Source: Amycolatopsis sp. QT-25
GTDB lineage: Bacteria > Actinomycetota > Actinomycetes > Mycobacteriales > Pseudonocardiaceae
Assembly: GCF_029369745.1 (NCBI RefSeq)
Contig: NZ_CP120210.1
Coordinates: 6,696,001-6,760,000, forward strand
Reading direction: 5' to 3'
DNA: 64,000 bases
The notes under the pieces are model-generated. The model saw only the letters and a program-made list of their open reading frames with translations. It searched no databases and was not told where the DNA came from. Position numbers and translations under genes: made by a program. Below, in pieces: positions 26,660-35,304 of the stretch (position 1 is its first letter; every line of letters begins with the position of its first letter).

Positions 26660-27713
26660 GGGCCCCGCCCCTTCCAGGGGTCCAGCCGTCAAGAATTTCC
26701 TTGCCTCGGCCCGGATCCTGCGCCAGGTCCAGTGCGACGAACAGCGGATTCGCCAGCGGCCACTCCTCGGCCGCCCACTCTGTGGCATCTATGCGACGCG
26801 CGCACACCAGCGACACCGGGGCGATACGGACACGACCCGCTCGCATGGTGGCCGTCGTGGCCGTCCCCAGCAGTTGCACGGACCGTCTCAGCGTGGCCTG
26901 ATCAGGAACGTAGAAATCCGGTGGGTGATCAGCACGGATGGACACGGGTGCACCGTAGGCGGCGGCCGCGACGGTGTCGGTCAACGCCCATCCCACGGTC
27001 GATTCGACGTCGTCCATACCCAACCGGAGCGCGGCGTTGTCCCGTCCTCCGCCCGGCATCGGGACACTCGCCACATCACGGCTGACCGGCTTCCAGTGCT
27101 CGGCGAGTTCCCAGAAGAGGGCAGGTAGGACCGGCTTGTTGTTTTCACCTACGAGTCCCGCGCCTCGCAATGCCACGAAGGCTTCGGAAATCGAACTGGG
27201 CGCGCGCGACAACGCGACAGCAGCCGCACGGACACCGATTCGCCGAGCGGGGTCGAGTAGCAGCAGAGCGGCGAGCTCGATGCCGACCCGGCCGATGATC
27301 CCGTGCCGGTCCGTCTCCGGCCTTGGGAAAGCGGGAACATCCGAGTCTATGAACAGCCCGGGACCGGTAAGTCTCAAATGGCCGCGTAGGTCCAGCCACC
27401 CCCAACCCGCCTGGTTGAGAGCAACCCGCGCTTCCGCTGTAATCCTGTCCGCCACGACCACTCTGCCTCCCGTTATCTCGCTCGTCGACCAGCGACGGAG
27501 CAGACCGGGCAAACTGTCGGTCGTGAGCAACGCGACCGTCTTGACTTGAAGGCCGATTTCCCTGCCGTCAGGAAGCACGGCGGCGAGGTCCCTGCCAGGG
27601 AGCGCATCAGCCTCTCCCGGGCGCACGGCGAGCCCCAGTGAGCCGAACGCGCTGATCAGGGCGTCCAAAGCATTCTGCGCTCGCTGAAGGGGATCCACGA
27701 GCATATGCTCCAT
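26649..27713 (-). CDS. AbiEi-like antitoxin/transcriptional regulator (type IV TA)
   Basis: A 354-residue protein. The N-terminal part (about 1-130) has a restriction-endonuclease-like look (DGREIGLQVKT, GWGWLDLRGHLRL), as in actinobacterial AbiEi proteins. A winged helix follows at about 155-200 (VRAAAVALSRAPSSISEAFV), then a C-terminal domain (GMDDVESTVGWALTDTVAAA). In AbiE systems the antitoxin represses its own operon and offsets the NTase toxin. The ATG at 27713 is chosen because it directly follows a large palindrome; the frame is open to 27791 but crosses that operator. Confidence 0.7.
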   Translation of the reverse strand: MEHMLVDPLQRAQNALDALISAFGSLGLAVRPGEADALPGRDLAAVLPDGREIGLQVKTVALLTTDSLPGLLRRWSTSEITGGRVVVADRITAEARVALNQAGWGWLDLRGHLRLTGPGLFIDSDVPAFPRPETDRHGIIGRVGIELAALLLLDPARRIGVRAAAVALSRAPSSISEAFVALRGAGLVGENNKPVLPALFWELAEHWKPVSRDVASVPMPGGGRDNAALRLGMDDVESTVGWALTDTVAAAAYGAPVSIRADHPPDFYVPDQATLRRSVQLLGTATTATMRAGRVRIAPVSLVCARRIDATEWAAEEWPLANPLFVALDLAQDPGRGKEILDGWTPGRGGARVW

Positions 27714-27714
27714 G

Positions 27715-27750
27715 CTGTTCGGTGTTCGGTCAGTACCGAACACCGAACAG
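27715..27750. promoter_or_regulatory. 16-bp perfect inverted repeat, likely AbiEi operator
   Basis: CTGTTCGGTGTTCGGT (27715-27730) and ACCGAACACCGAACAG (27735-27750) are perfect arms around CAGT. Each arm contains two GTTCGGT units 7-8 bp apart, so four half-sites are present. It lies 1 bp upstream of the antitoxin ATG, where a bound repressor would block transcription, matching autoregulation known for AbiEi. Confidence 0.75.
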
Positions 27751-27795
27751 TCACTCCATGCCACGAACCGTAGGTGGAAGTGGTACCCCACTCGA

Positions 27796-28878
27796 TCAGA
27801 CGTTGAAGCGGAACTCCACGACGTCCCCGTCGGACATGACGTAGTCCTTGCCCTCCATGCGCACCTTGCCCGCGGACCGGGCGGCGGCCATGGAGCCGTG
27901 CTCCATCAGGTCGGCGAAGGACACGACCTCGGCCTTGATGAAGCCGCGCTCGAAGTCGGTGTGGATGACGCCGGCGGCCTGCGGTGCGGTCGCGCCCTTC
28001 GGGATCGTCCAGGCGCGTGATTCCTTGGGGCCCGCAGTCAGGTACGTCTGGAGGCCGAGGGTGTGGAAGCCGGCGCGGGCGAGCGAGTAGAGGCCCGGCT
28101 CGTGCTGGCCGACGGATTCCAGCAGCTCGCGCACGGACTCCTCGTCGTCCAGTTCGAGCAGTTCGGCTTCGACCTTGGCGTCGAGGAACACCGCGTCGGC
28201 CGGGGCGACCAGTTTGGCCAGCTCCTCGCGGCGCGACTCGTCGGTGAGGATGCCTTCGTCGGCGTTGAAGACGTAGAGGAACGGCTTCGTGGTGAGCAGG
28301 CTCAGCTCGCGCAGTGCCTCGAAGTCGACCTCCTTCTGCGCCTGGAAGAGGGTGCGCCCGGCGTCGAGGATCTCTTTCGCCTTCTGGGCGTTGTCGAGCG
28401 CGGGCTTGTTCTCCTTCTTCGTCCGCGCTTCCTTCTCCAGCCGCGGCAGCGCCTTCTCCAGGGTCTGCAGGTCGGCGAGGATCAGTTCGGTGTTGATCGT
28501 CTCGATGTCGCTGGCCGGATCGACCCGGTCGTCGACGTGGATCACGTCCGGGTCGTCGAAGACGCGGACGACCTGGCAGATCGCGTTCGCCTCGCGGATG
28601 TTCGCGAGGAACTTGTTGCCGAGGCCGGCGCCCTCGGAGGCACCCTTCACGATGCCCGCGATGTCCACAAAGGACACGACGGCGGGCACGATCCGTTCGG
28701 AGCCGAAGACCTCGGCGAGCTGATCCAGCCGCGGATCCGGCAGCGGGACGACCCCGACGTTGGGCTCGATCGTCGCGAACGGGTAGTTCGCCGCGAGCAC
28801 GTCGTTGCGGGTCAGCGCGTTGAACAGGGTGGACTTGCCGACGTTGGGCAGGCCGACGATGCCGAGGGTGAGACTCAC
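27796..28878 (-). CDS. ychF: Redox-regulated ATPase/GTPase YchF (OLA1 family)
   Basis: Ribosome-associated P-loop NTPase, 360 residues, standard length. G1 is GLPNVGKSTLFNALTRN at residues 8-24, G3 is VDIAGIVKGASEGAGLGNKF, and the C-terminal TGS domain ends in GDVVEFRFNV. GTG 28878 is chosen because the P-loop starts at residue 8; the frame is open for another 435 codons but that is non-coding sense. Divergent from the Ada-AlkA gene. Confidence 0.97.
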   Translation of the reverse strand: MSLTLGIVGLPNVGKSTLFNALTRNDVLAANYPFATIEPNVGVVPLPDPRLDQLAEVFGSERIVPAVVSFVDIAGIVKGASEGAGLGNKFLANIREANAICQVVRVFDDPDVIHVDDRVDPASDIETINTELILADLQTLEKALPRLEKEARTKKENKPALDNAQKAKEILDAGRTLFQAQKEVDFEALRELSLLTTKPFLYVFNADEGILTDESRREELAKLVAPADAVFLDAKVEAELLELDDEESVRELLESVGQHEPGLYSLARAGFHTLGLQTYLTAGPKESRAWTIPKGATAPQAAGVIHTDFERGFIKAEVVSFADLMEHGSMAAARSAGKVRMEGKDYVMSDGDVVEFRFNV

Positions 28879-28983
28879 GGGCCAGAAGTCTACGTGCCGC
28901 CCGCCGCCCCATCCCCCGAGGCCTTGATCGCCGTGTCGGATTTCCGCCAGCCGCGCCCTCGACCTGGTGGCACGATCGAGGTC

Positions 28984-30441
28984 ATGACCGAGCAGACCTT
29001 GGCCGAACGGGCCGTGTGGCGCGACACCGAACGGTGTTATCGCGCCGTCGCCGCCCGTGATTCCCGGTTCGACGGCCAGTTCATCATGGCCGTCGCCACC
29101 ACCGGGATCTACTGCCGCCCGTCCTGCCCCGCGTCGACACCGAAGCAGCAGAACGTCCGTTTCTACCCGACGTCGGCGGCCGCGCAGGCGAACGGTTTCC
29201 GCGCCTGCCGCCGCTGTCTCCCGGACGCCGTCCCCGGCTCGCCGGACTGGGACATCCGGGCCGACCTCGCCGCGCGGGCGATGCGGCTCATCTCGGACGG
29301 GGCCGTCGAACGCGACGGCGTTCCGGGGCTCGCGCGGCGGCTCGGCTATTCCGAACGCCAGCTCGGGCGGGTCCTCACCGCGGAACTCGGTGCCGGGCCG
29401 CTGGCGCTGGCCAGGGCGCACCGGGCGCACTCGGCGCGCCTGTTGATCGAAATGTCCGGCCTCCCGCTGACCGACGTCGCGTTCGCGGCGGGTTTCTCCA
29501 GCGTCCGTCAGTTCAACGAGACGATCCGCGAGGTGTTCGCGACGACGCCTTCGCAGCTTCGCGCGGTGAGCCTGCGCCGTCGCAAGGCCGAGGAGCTGCC
29601 GACCGGGACCAGGCTGAGCCTGCGGCTGCCGTTCCGGAGACCGTTCGACGCGGCCGGGGTGCTGGAGTTCCTGGCCGACCGGGCCGTCCCCGGCGTCGAG
29701 CACGTGACGCGCGACGAGTCGGGCGTGACCGGCTACGGGCGCACGCTGCGGCTCGCGCACGGCACGGGCGTGGTGTGGCTGACGGCGAAGGACGACCACG
29801 TCCGCAGCGAGCTGCGGCTCGCCGACCTGCGCGACCTGAGCAGCGCGGTGGCCAGGGTGCGGCGGCTGCTCGACCTCGACGCCGACCCGGAGGCGGTCGC
29901 GCGGGTGCTCGGGGCCGACCCGGCACTCGCACCGCTGGTCGAGGCGATCCCCGGCATCCGGGTGCCCGGCACGGTCGACGGTGACGAACTCGTGCTGCGC
30001 GCGCTGCTGCCCCCCGCCGAGGCGGCGTCCCTCGCCGACGCCCTCGGCGAGCGCCTGCCCAGCTGTGACGAGTCGCTGGCGGGGCTGACCACGCTGTTCC
30101 CGACGGCGGCCCAGGTCGCCGAACACGGTCCGGACCGGGTGGCCGCCGTGGCTCGTGCGCTGGCGGACGGGGTTTCGGTCCACGTCGGCCGTGATCCCGC
30201 GGAGTTGCGCACGGAGCTGTTGGGCATCCCGGGGATCGGGCCGCGGACCGCGGACTACGTCCTGATGCGTGTACTGGGCGCGCCCGACGTCCTGCTGACC
30301 GGTGATCCGGTGTTGCGCCGAGGCGCGGCCGCGCTGGGGATCGCCGACGACGAACCGTCGCTGGCCGAACGCGGACGGGCCTGGCAGCCCTGGTCCTCGT
30401 ACGCCGGCATGTACCTGTGGCGCGCCGAAAAGGGAGAATGA
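28984..30441 (+). CDS. Ada-type regulator fused to AlkA 3-methyladenine DNA glycosylase
   Basis: A 485-residue alkylation-damage protein. The N-terminal Ada zinc domain carries C44, C48, C75 and C78 (YCRPSC...CRRC); C44 is the expected methyl-phosphotriester acceptor. An AraC-type HTH follows (about 95-190, LTDVAFAAGFSSVRQFNETI), then AlkA with the helix-hairpin-helix LLGIPGIGPRTADYVLMRVL and catalytic Asp in LLTGDPVLRRG. It is a sensor, activator and glycosylase in one chain; the methyltransferase domain of E. coli Ada is instead the separate next gene. ATG 28984 has CGAGG close upstream. Confidence 0.95.
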   Translation: MTEQTLAERAVWRDTERCYRAVAARDSRFDGQFIMAVATTGIYCRPSCPASTPKQQNVRFYPTSAAAQANGFRACRRCLPDAVPGSPDWDIRADLAARAMRLISDGAVERDGVPGLARRLGYSERQLGRVLTAELGAGPLALARAHRAHSARLLIEMSGLPLTDVAFAAGFSSVRQFNETIREVFATTPSQLRAVSLRRRKAEELPTGTRLSLRLPFRRPFDAAGVLEFLADRAVPGVEHVTRDESGVTGYGRTLRLAHGTGVVWLTAKDDHVRSELRLADLRDLSSAVARVRRLLDLDADPEAVARVLGADPALAPLVEAIPGIRVPGTVDGDELVLRALLPPAEAASLADALGERLPSCDESLAGLTTLFPTAAQVAEHGPDRVAAVARALADGVSVHVGRDPAELRTELLGIPGIGPRTADYVLMRVLGAPDVLLTGDPVLRRGAAALGIADDEPSLAERGRAWQPWSSYAGMYLWRAEKGE

Positions 30442-30941
30442 TGAGCATCGCGTATTGGTCCACAGTGGACACGAAAATCGGCCCGTTCACCGCCGTGGTG
30501 GCGGGCGACGGGGCCGTACTCGCCTCGGGCTGGACAGGCGACGTCGCCGAACTGACGCCGCTGATCTCGCCGTCGCTGACCCCCGTCGAGGTGAAGGAGC
30601 GGCGTGACCTCGGACCGGTGACCACCGCGATCCGCCGCTACCACGACGGCGACCTGGACGCGGTGGCCGACATCGAGGTGCGGCAGCGGTCCGGCGCTTT
30701 CCGGCAACATGCCTGGGAAATCTTGCGAAAGGTGCCTGCCGGCGAGCCGGTGAGCTACGCGGAATACGCGATGCTGACGGGGAATCCGTCGGCGGTGCGG
30801 GCGGCCGCGTCGGCGTGCGCGAAGAACGCGGCGGCGTTGTTCGTGCCGTGCCACCGGGTGGTGCGGACCGGCGGGGGCGTGGGGAACTTCCGGTGGGGTG
30901 TGCCGGCGAAGCAGTGGCTGCTGAGCCACGAAGCGGCCTGA
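30438..30941 (+). CDS. ogt: Methylated-DNA-protein-cysteine methyltransferase
   Basis: Suicide repair protein for O6-alkylguanine, 167 residues. The acceptor motif FVPCHRVVRTGGGVGNFRWG is intact, with the preceding DNA-binding helix VRAAASACAKNAAALF. ATG 30438 overlaps the glycosylase stop (ATGA), with GGGAGA adjacent; ATG 30441 is the alternative. The coupled pair forms an adaptive-response operon. Confidence 0.95.
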   Translation: MMSIAYWSTVDTKIGPFTAVVAGDGAVLASGWTGDVAELTPLISPSLTPVEVKERRDLGPVTTAIRRYHDGDLDAVADIEVRQRSGAFRQHAWEILRKVPAGEPVSYAEYAMLTGNPSAVRAAASACAKNAAALFVPCHRVVRTGGGVGNFRWGVPAKQWLLSHEAA

Positions 30942-30956
30942 TCTCGCCGCCCGCAA

Positions 30957-31013
30957 GTGATATGAAAGGTCCCTTCATTGCAAAATTTGCAATGAAGGGA
31001 CCTTTCATATCAC
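30957..31013. repeat. Perfect 57-bp TGAAGG-family palindrome
   Basis: 28-bp arms with no mismatch around a single central A at 30985; the left arm reads GTGATATGAAAGGTCCCTTC then ATTGCAAA. It fills the gap between convergent ogt and sbcC. Frames across it produce the spurious peptide MKGPFIAKFAMKGPFIS. Confidence 0.95.
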
Positions 31014-31027
31014 GGGGCGGAGCACGG

Positions 31028-33979
31028 TCAGGCGGCGTGGATCTCCACCGCGGAGCCCGTACGCGACTTCCGGATCCGCAGCCGCGTCGGGATCCGCTGC
31101 CGCAGCTCCTCGACGTGCGAGACGAGCCCGACCACGCGGCCACCGGCGCGAAGCTCGTCGAGGATGTTCATGACGATGTCGAGCGTCTCGGCGTCCAGGG
31201 TGCCGAAGCCCTCGTCGATGAACAGTGTGTCCAGTAGCGCTCCGCCGGTTTCGGCGGCGACGACGTCGGCGAGGCCGAGCGCCAGTGAGAGCGACGCGAG
31301 GAACGACTCGCCACCGGAAAGCGTCTTCGCGGGCCGGACGGTGCCGGAGTAGTCGTCGAGCACGTCGAGGCCGAGCCCGCCGCGGGTGCCCCGCGCCCCG
31401 GCCGCGTCGGAGTGCACGAAGGAGTAGCGGCCCTGGCTCATCGTCCGCAGGCGAGCGGTGGCCGCGACCGCGACCTCCTCCAGCCTCGCGGCGAGGACGT
31501 ACGAGCGCAGCGACATCTTCCGCGTGTTCTGCCCGCGGCCGTTGACCACCTCGGCCAGCGCCTTCAGTTCGAGGTATCGCTCCTCGACCGGCGCCAGTTC
31601 GGCCATCAAGGACGTCATCCGCTCGGCCAACCCGGTCAGGTCCGTGTGCCGCGTCTTCGCCGTCCGCAGTGCCGCGAAGGCCTGCTCGGCCTCATCTCGC
31701 GTGTCCTGCGCCGCGTCCGCCGAAGCACCGACGTCGATCTCGTCCTCGGGCGAGATGCCGAACAACTCCGGCTGCGCGAGTTCCTCGCGGGCGGCCCGCT
31801 CCATCACCTTCGCGTCGGCGAGGCTGTTCTCCAGTTTCGCGATCTGTTCGTCCGGCCGCGACGCGGCGCGCATCTCGTCGAGATCGGCGAACCCCTTGGC
31901 CCGCAACGCTTCCTCGACCAGGTTCGCTTGCTCGTCACGACGCTCACGAGCTCCCGCGACGGCCAGCCGCGCTTCGGCCAGCGCGTCGAGGCGGGTCGCG
32001 AAGCCGAGCAGGTGCCGCCGTCGTGCGGCGACGTCGGCGAATTCGCCACGCGCGGTCTCCAGTCGCCGCCCGCGCTCGGCCAGCCGCTCCGTCAGGCCGC
32101 GCACCTCGGTCGCCACCTCGACCGCTCGCCGCTCGGCCTCCCCGCGTTGCCCGGTCAGCTGCTCGATCTTCCGTTCCAGTTCGAGGAGCCGCGTCTCGAG
32201 AACGGGCTTTCGGCGAGCCGACTCCGACAGCGTGGTGACCAGATCGCGCGCCTCATCGAACCGTGCCCGCAGTGTCTCGGCGGTGTGCTCACCCAGCCGC
32301 TCGACCAGGACCGCCAGGCGATTTTCGGCTGCCTGCAACGCGGTTTTCGCCTGCTCACGCCGCATATGTGCCTGCTGCTCCGCGACTTCGGCGCGGCGCT
32401 CGTCCTCGGGATCGACCAGACCGCCGGTGTGCGTCGCCGGCGACGGATGCTCGGCCGACCCGCAGACCGGGCAGTCCTCGCCCGCGCGGAGACCGGCGGC
32501 GAGCTCGGCGGCCATTCCTTCGAGACGCCGCTCCCGCAGGTCCAGCCGATGCTGGCGCGCCTGCTGATGGCCGTCCACGGCCTCGCCGACCGCCGCACGT
32601 GCCCGCTCGACGGCCTGCCGTGCCCTCGGCACTTCGTCGGCGTCGCGAGCCAGCGTGGTCAGCTCGTCGACCCGAGCGCGGGCGCCGTCGAGCTTCACTT
32701 CGGCTTCGGCGGCGGCAGCCGCTTCGGTACGCAACGCCGCGAGCTTCTCCGGCGCCGCACCCAGTTCGGCGGCGAAGTCTTCGGCTTGCTTCTGCGCCTT
32801 CTCGACGGCGGCGTTCAGCTGCTTCCGGCGAACCAGATCCCGTTGCTGCTGTTCGCTTTCCGCCACGAGTTCGGCGAGCGCGCCCGCTTCTTCCCGCAGT
32901 CCGCCGACGCGCGCGCGAAGCTCGGCGGCGGAGCTGTCCGCGGCGTCAGGCACCTCTTGAGCACGAAGCGCTTCAGTCGCCTCGGCCTCGATGAGCTGGT
33001 CCGACCTGCGTTCGAGAAGGTCCGCCTCCGCGGCCACACCCGCCGCGCGATGAGCCGCCTCGACCTCTTCGGCCCACTCCGCACGCTGGTCCGCCTGCTC
33101 GGCGATCACCGACAGCCGCGTGTACGCGGTGCGCACCCGGCGGATCCGTTCGGCGGTGGACCGGTTCTCCTGCCACACGGTCTCGGCCGTCTTGGCCGCC
33201 ACGCGGGCCGTCGCTTCCCGTTCCCGTGCCTGGTCGACGCGCCGCGCCGACTCGGCGAGCACCTCCTCGACCCACTCGGCTTGGCCCTCTTCGGGCGCTT
33301 CCTGCTGAGCGACCTGCGCGAACCGCGCGACCCACTCCCGCAGCGATTGTTGCCGCGCCTGCACTTCGCGGCCGCGTTCGGCACGCAGATTCGCGAACCA
33401 GTTCTCGACGTCGGAGAAACGCTCGGTCCCGAACAGCCGCTCCAGCAGCTCCTCCCGTTCGGCCGTGGTCGCGCGCAGGAACCGCGCGAATTCGCCCTGC
33501 GGCAGCAAGACCACCTGGAAGAACTGTTCGTGCGTCATGCCGATGAGCCGCTCGACCGTGCGCGCGACCTCGTCGATGCGCGTGACGCCCTCGGCGACGT
33601 GCCCGGCGGGCACCGTGCCGACCCAGCTCAGCACCGCCTTCGCCTGCTGGACGGTCATTCCCTCGCCGCGGCGCTTGGGCCGCTGGTACTCGGGGTTGCG
33701 CGCGATCCGCATCCGCTGGCCCTGCACGGTCAGCTCCAGGACGACCTCGGTGACCTGGTCGGGCTCGGCGAGGTCACAGCGCAGCCGTTTGACCTCGCCA
33801 CGAGCGCCGGGGACGGTGCCGAACAACGCGAACGCGATGGCGTCGAGCAGGGTCGTCTTCCCCGCCCCGGTGTCACCGTGCAGCAGGAACAGCCCGTCGG
33901 TGCCGAGCACGTCGAAGTCCACCACCTCACGGCCCGCGTACGGACCGAAAGCGGCGACTTCGAGCCGGTGCAACCTCAT
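31028..33979 (-). CDS. sbcC: DNA repair exonuclease SbcC (Rad50-like)
   Basis: Large SMC-like ATPase of the SbcCD nuclease, 983 residues. The N-terminal Walker A is LLHGDTGAGKTTLLDAIAFA. Two long coiled-coil arms flank a zinc hook CPVC at residues 503-506. The C-terminal half supplies the signature TLSGGESFLASLSLALGLAD and Walker B LDTLFIDEGFGTLD. The ATG at 33979 overlaps the sbcD stop (ATGA), so the two subunits are made together. The complex opens hairpins and processes ends, relevant in a genome rich in long palindromes. Confidence 0.96.
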   Translation of the reverse strand: MRLHRLEVAAFGPYAGREVVDFDVLGTDGLFLLHGDTGAGKTTLLDAIAFALFGTVPGARGEVKRLRCDLAEPDQVTEVVLELTVQGQRMRIARNPEYQRPKRRGEGMTVQQAKAVLSWVGTVPAGHVAEGVTRIDEVARTVERLIGMTHEQFFQVVLLPQGEFARFLRATTAEREELLERLFGTERFSDVENWFANLRAERGREVQARQQSLREWVARFAQVAQQEAPEEGQAEWVEEVLAESARRVDQAREREATARVAAKTAETVWQENRSTAERIRRVRTAYTRLSVIAEQADQRAEWAEEVEAAHRAAGVAAEADLLERRSDQLIEAEATEALRAQEVPDAADSSAAELRARVGGLREEAGALAELVAESEQQQRDLVRRKQLNAAVEKAQKQAEDFAAELGAAPEKLAALRTEAAAAAEAEVKLDGARARVDELTTLARDADEVPRARQAVERARAAVGEAVDGHQQARQHRLDLRERRLEGMAAELAAGLRAGEDCPVCGSAEHPSPATHTGGLVDPEDERRAEVAEQQAHMRREQAKTALQAAENRLAVLVERLGEHTAETLRARFDEARDLVTTLSESARRKPVLETRLLELERKIEQLTGQRGEAERRAVEVATEVRGLTERLAERGRRLETARGEFADVAARRRHLLGFATRLDALAEARLAVAGARERRDEQANLVEEALRAKGFADLDEMRAASRPDEQIAKLENSLADAKVMERAAREELAQPELFGISPEDEIDVGASADAAQDTRDEAEQAFAALRTAKTRHTDLTGLAERMTSLMAELAPVEERYLELKALAEVVNGRGQNTRKMSLRSYVLAARLEEVAVAATARLRTMSQGRYSFVHSDAAGARGTRGGLGLDVLDDYSGTVRPAKTLSGGESFLASLSLALGLADVVAAETGGALLDTLFIDEGFGTLDAETLDIVMNILDELRAGGRVVGLVSHVEELRQRIPTRLRIRKSRTGSAVEIHAA

Positions 33980-35127
33980 ACTTCGCGCTCCCTGCCCGCC
34001 GCGCCCAGCGCCGCGAGCACGAGCCGCTCCTCGCTCTCCGACGGCGCGGAGCCCCGGCAGTCTTCGAGGAAACTGCGGGTGATCTCGACATCGGACCGCC
34101 CGCGGACGGCTTCGGCGTACTTCAGCGCGGCCCCGTCGTGCCCGCCTTCCGGCTGCCAGTCCATGTGCACGGCGTACGGGAACCGTTCACGCAGTTTGCG
34201 CATGGCGTCGATCGGCCGGACCCGGTCGGTGACGGTACAGGAAAGGAAGTGTTCGGTGAGGCCGTCGTGCTCCGGATCCGCAAGGAGGTCCGCCAGCTCG
34301 CCGCGCAGCATCGCGAGGTGCCGCGGCACCGGCAGTTCGTGCCGCCGGACTTCGGCGGGCCCCCGCGCGCCGAGATCCACCAGCCAGACGGATTTACGTT
34401 GGCGGGTCTCGGAAAAGGAGTACGCCAGCGGGCTGCCCGAATAGCGCAGGTGCTCGGCGAGGGTCTGCGGGCCGTGCAGGTGGCCGAGCGCGACGTAATC
34501 GACGCCGTCGAACACCGAACCAGGTACCTGCTCGACCCCGCCGACCGCGATGGTCCGCTCGGATTCGGTCGGCTCGCCGCCGGTGACGAAGGCGTGCGCG
34601 AGCACCACCGACCGCGTCCCGGACGGCCGGGTGGCGAGATCGGCCCGGATCCGTCGCATCGCCTCGGTGAGCACGCCGGTGTGGCCGCGGGCCTCGGGCA
34701 CGCCGAGGGCGTGGCGCGCGGGCTCCGGTTCGAGGTACGGGATTCCGTAGAGCGCGACTTCGCCGTGTTCGTCGGGCAGCAGCACCGGTTCGGCGAGACC
34801 GTCGATCGTGGCACGCAGGTACAGCCCGCCCGCCGCGGCGAATTCGGCGAACGCGCCCAGCCGCGGCGCGGAGTCGTGGTTGCCCGGTGTCATCATCAGT
34901 TTCGCCCCGGCCTGCCGGATCCTGCCCAGCGCGGTGGTGGCCACCCGGACGGCTTCCGCCGAGGGCACCGCACGGTCGTAGACGTCCCCGGACACGAGCA
35001 CGACGTCGACCGACTCGGCGAGCACGACATCCGCGAGATGGCCGAGCACGGCTTCCTGTTCGGCGAGCAGATCGGCGCCGTGGAAGGTACGGCCGATGTG
35101 CCAGTCGGACGTGTGCAGGAGCTTCAC
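33976..35127 (-). CDS. sbcD: DNA repair exonuclease SbcD (Mre11-like)
   Basis: Metallophosphoesterase subunit, 383 residues. Metal-binding motifs are SDWHIGRTF, LVSGDVYDRAV, TPGNHDSAPRLG and VLAHAFV with GHLHGPQ. GTG 35127 is chosen because the first motif begins at residue 6; no Shine-Dalgarno is present, and a TACCTT box lies 7 nt upstream, so the message is probably leaderless. It is the first gene of the sbcDC pair. Confidence 0.95.
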   Translation of the reverse strand: MKLLHTSDWHIGRTFHGADLLAEQEAVLGHLADVVLAESVDVVLVSGDVYDRAVPSAEAVRVATTALGRIRQAGAKLMMTPGNHDSAPRLGAFAEFAAAGGLYLRATIDGLAEPVLLPDEHGEVALYGIPYLEPEPARHALGVPEARGHTGVLTEAMRRIRADLATRPSGTRSVVLAHAFVTGGEPTESERTIAVGGVEQVPGSVFDGVDYVALGHLHGPQTLAEHLRYSGSPLAYSFSETRQRKSVWLVDLGARGPAEVRRHELPVPRHLAMLRGELADLLADPEHDGLTEHFLSCTVTDRVRPIDAMRKLRERFPYAVHMDWQPEGGHDGAALKYAEAVRGRSDVEITRSFLEDCRGSAPSESEERLVLAALGAAGREREV

Positions 35128-35134
35128 GCAGCCC

Positions 35135-35140
35135 AAGGTA
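35135..35140 (-). promoter_or_regulatory. -10 box TACCTT of sbcDC, leaderless spacing
   Basis: On the minus strand TACCTT is followed by 7 nt and the GTG start at 35127. No ribosome site is visible in between. Confidence 0.45.
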
Positions 35141-35304
35141 GGGCCGCGCACCCGCCGGAGAGGGGAGGCGCGCCCTTGGCGGCACCGCGCTTTCCGACAC
35201 GCCGGGGACGGCGCAGGTCAGATACGGAGCGCGATCGCGTCGCTGAGTTTTGTCGGTGGGTTCCGCCATGATGTCCCCGACTCGGATCCGGAGGGGAGGT
35301 ACCG

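Noticed and set aside
31412..34444. 1010-codon open frame antisense to sbcC
   Set aside because: Shadow of sbcC and sbcD; the sense frames contain complete Walker, zinc-hook and phosphoesterase motifs.
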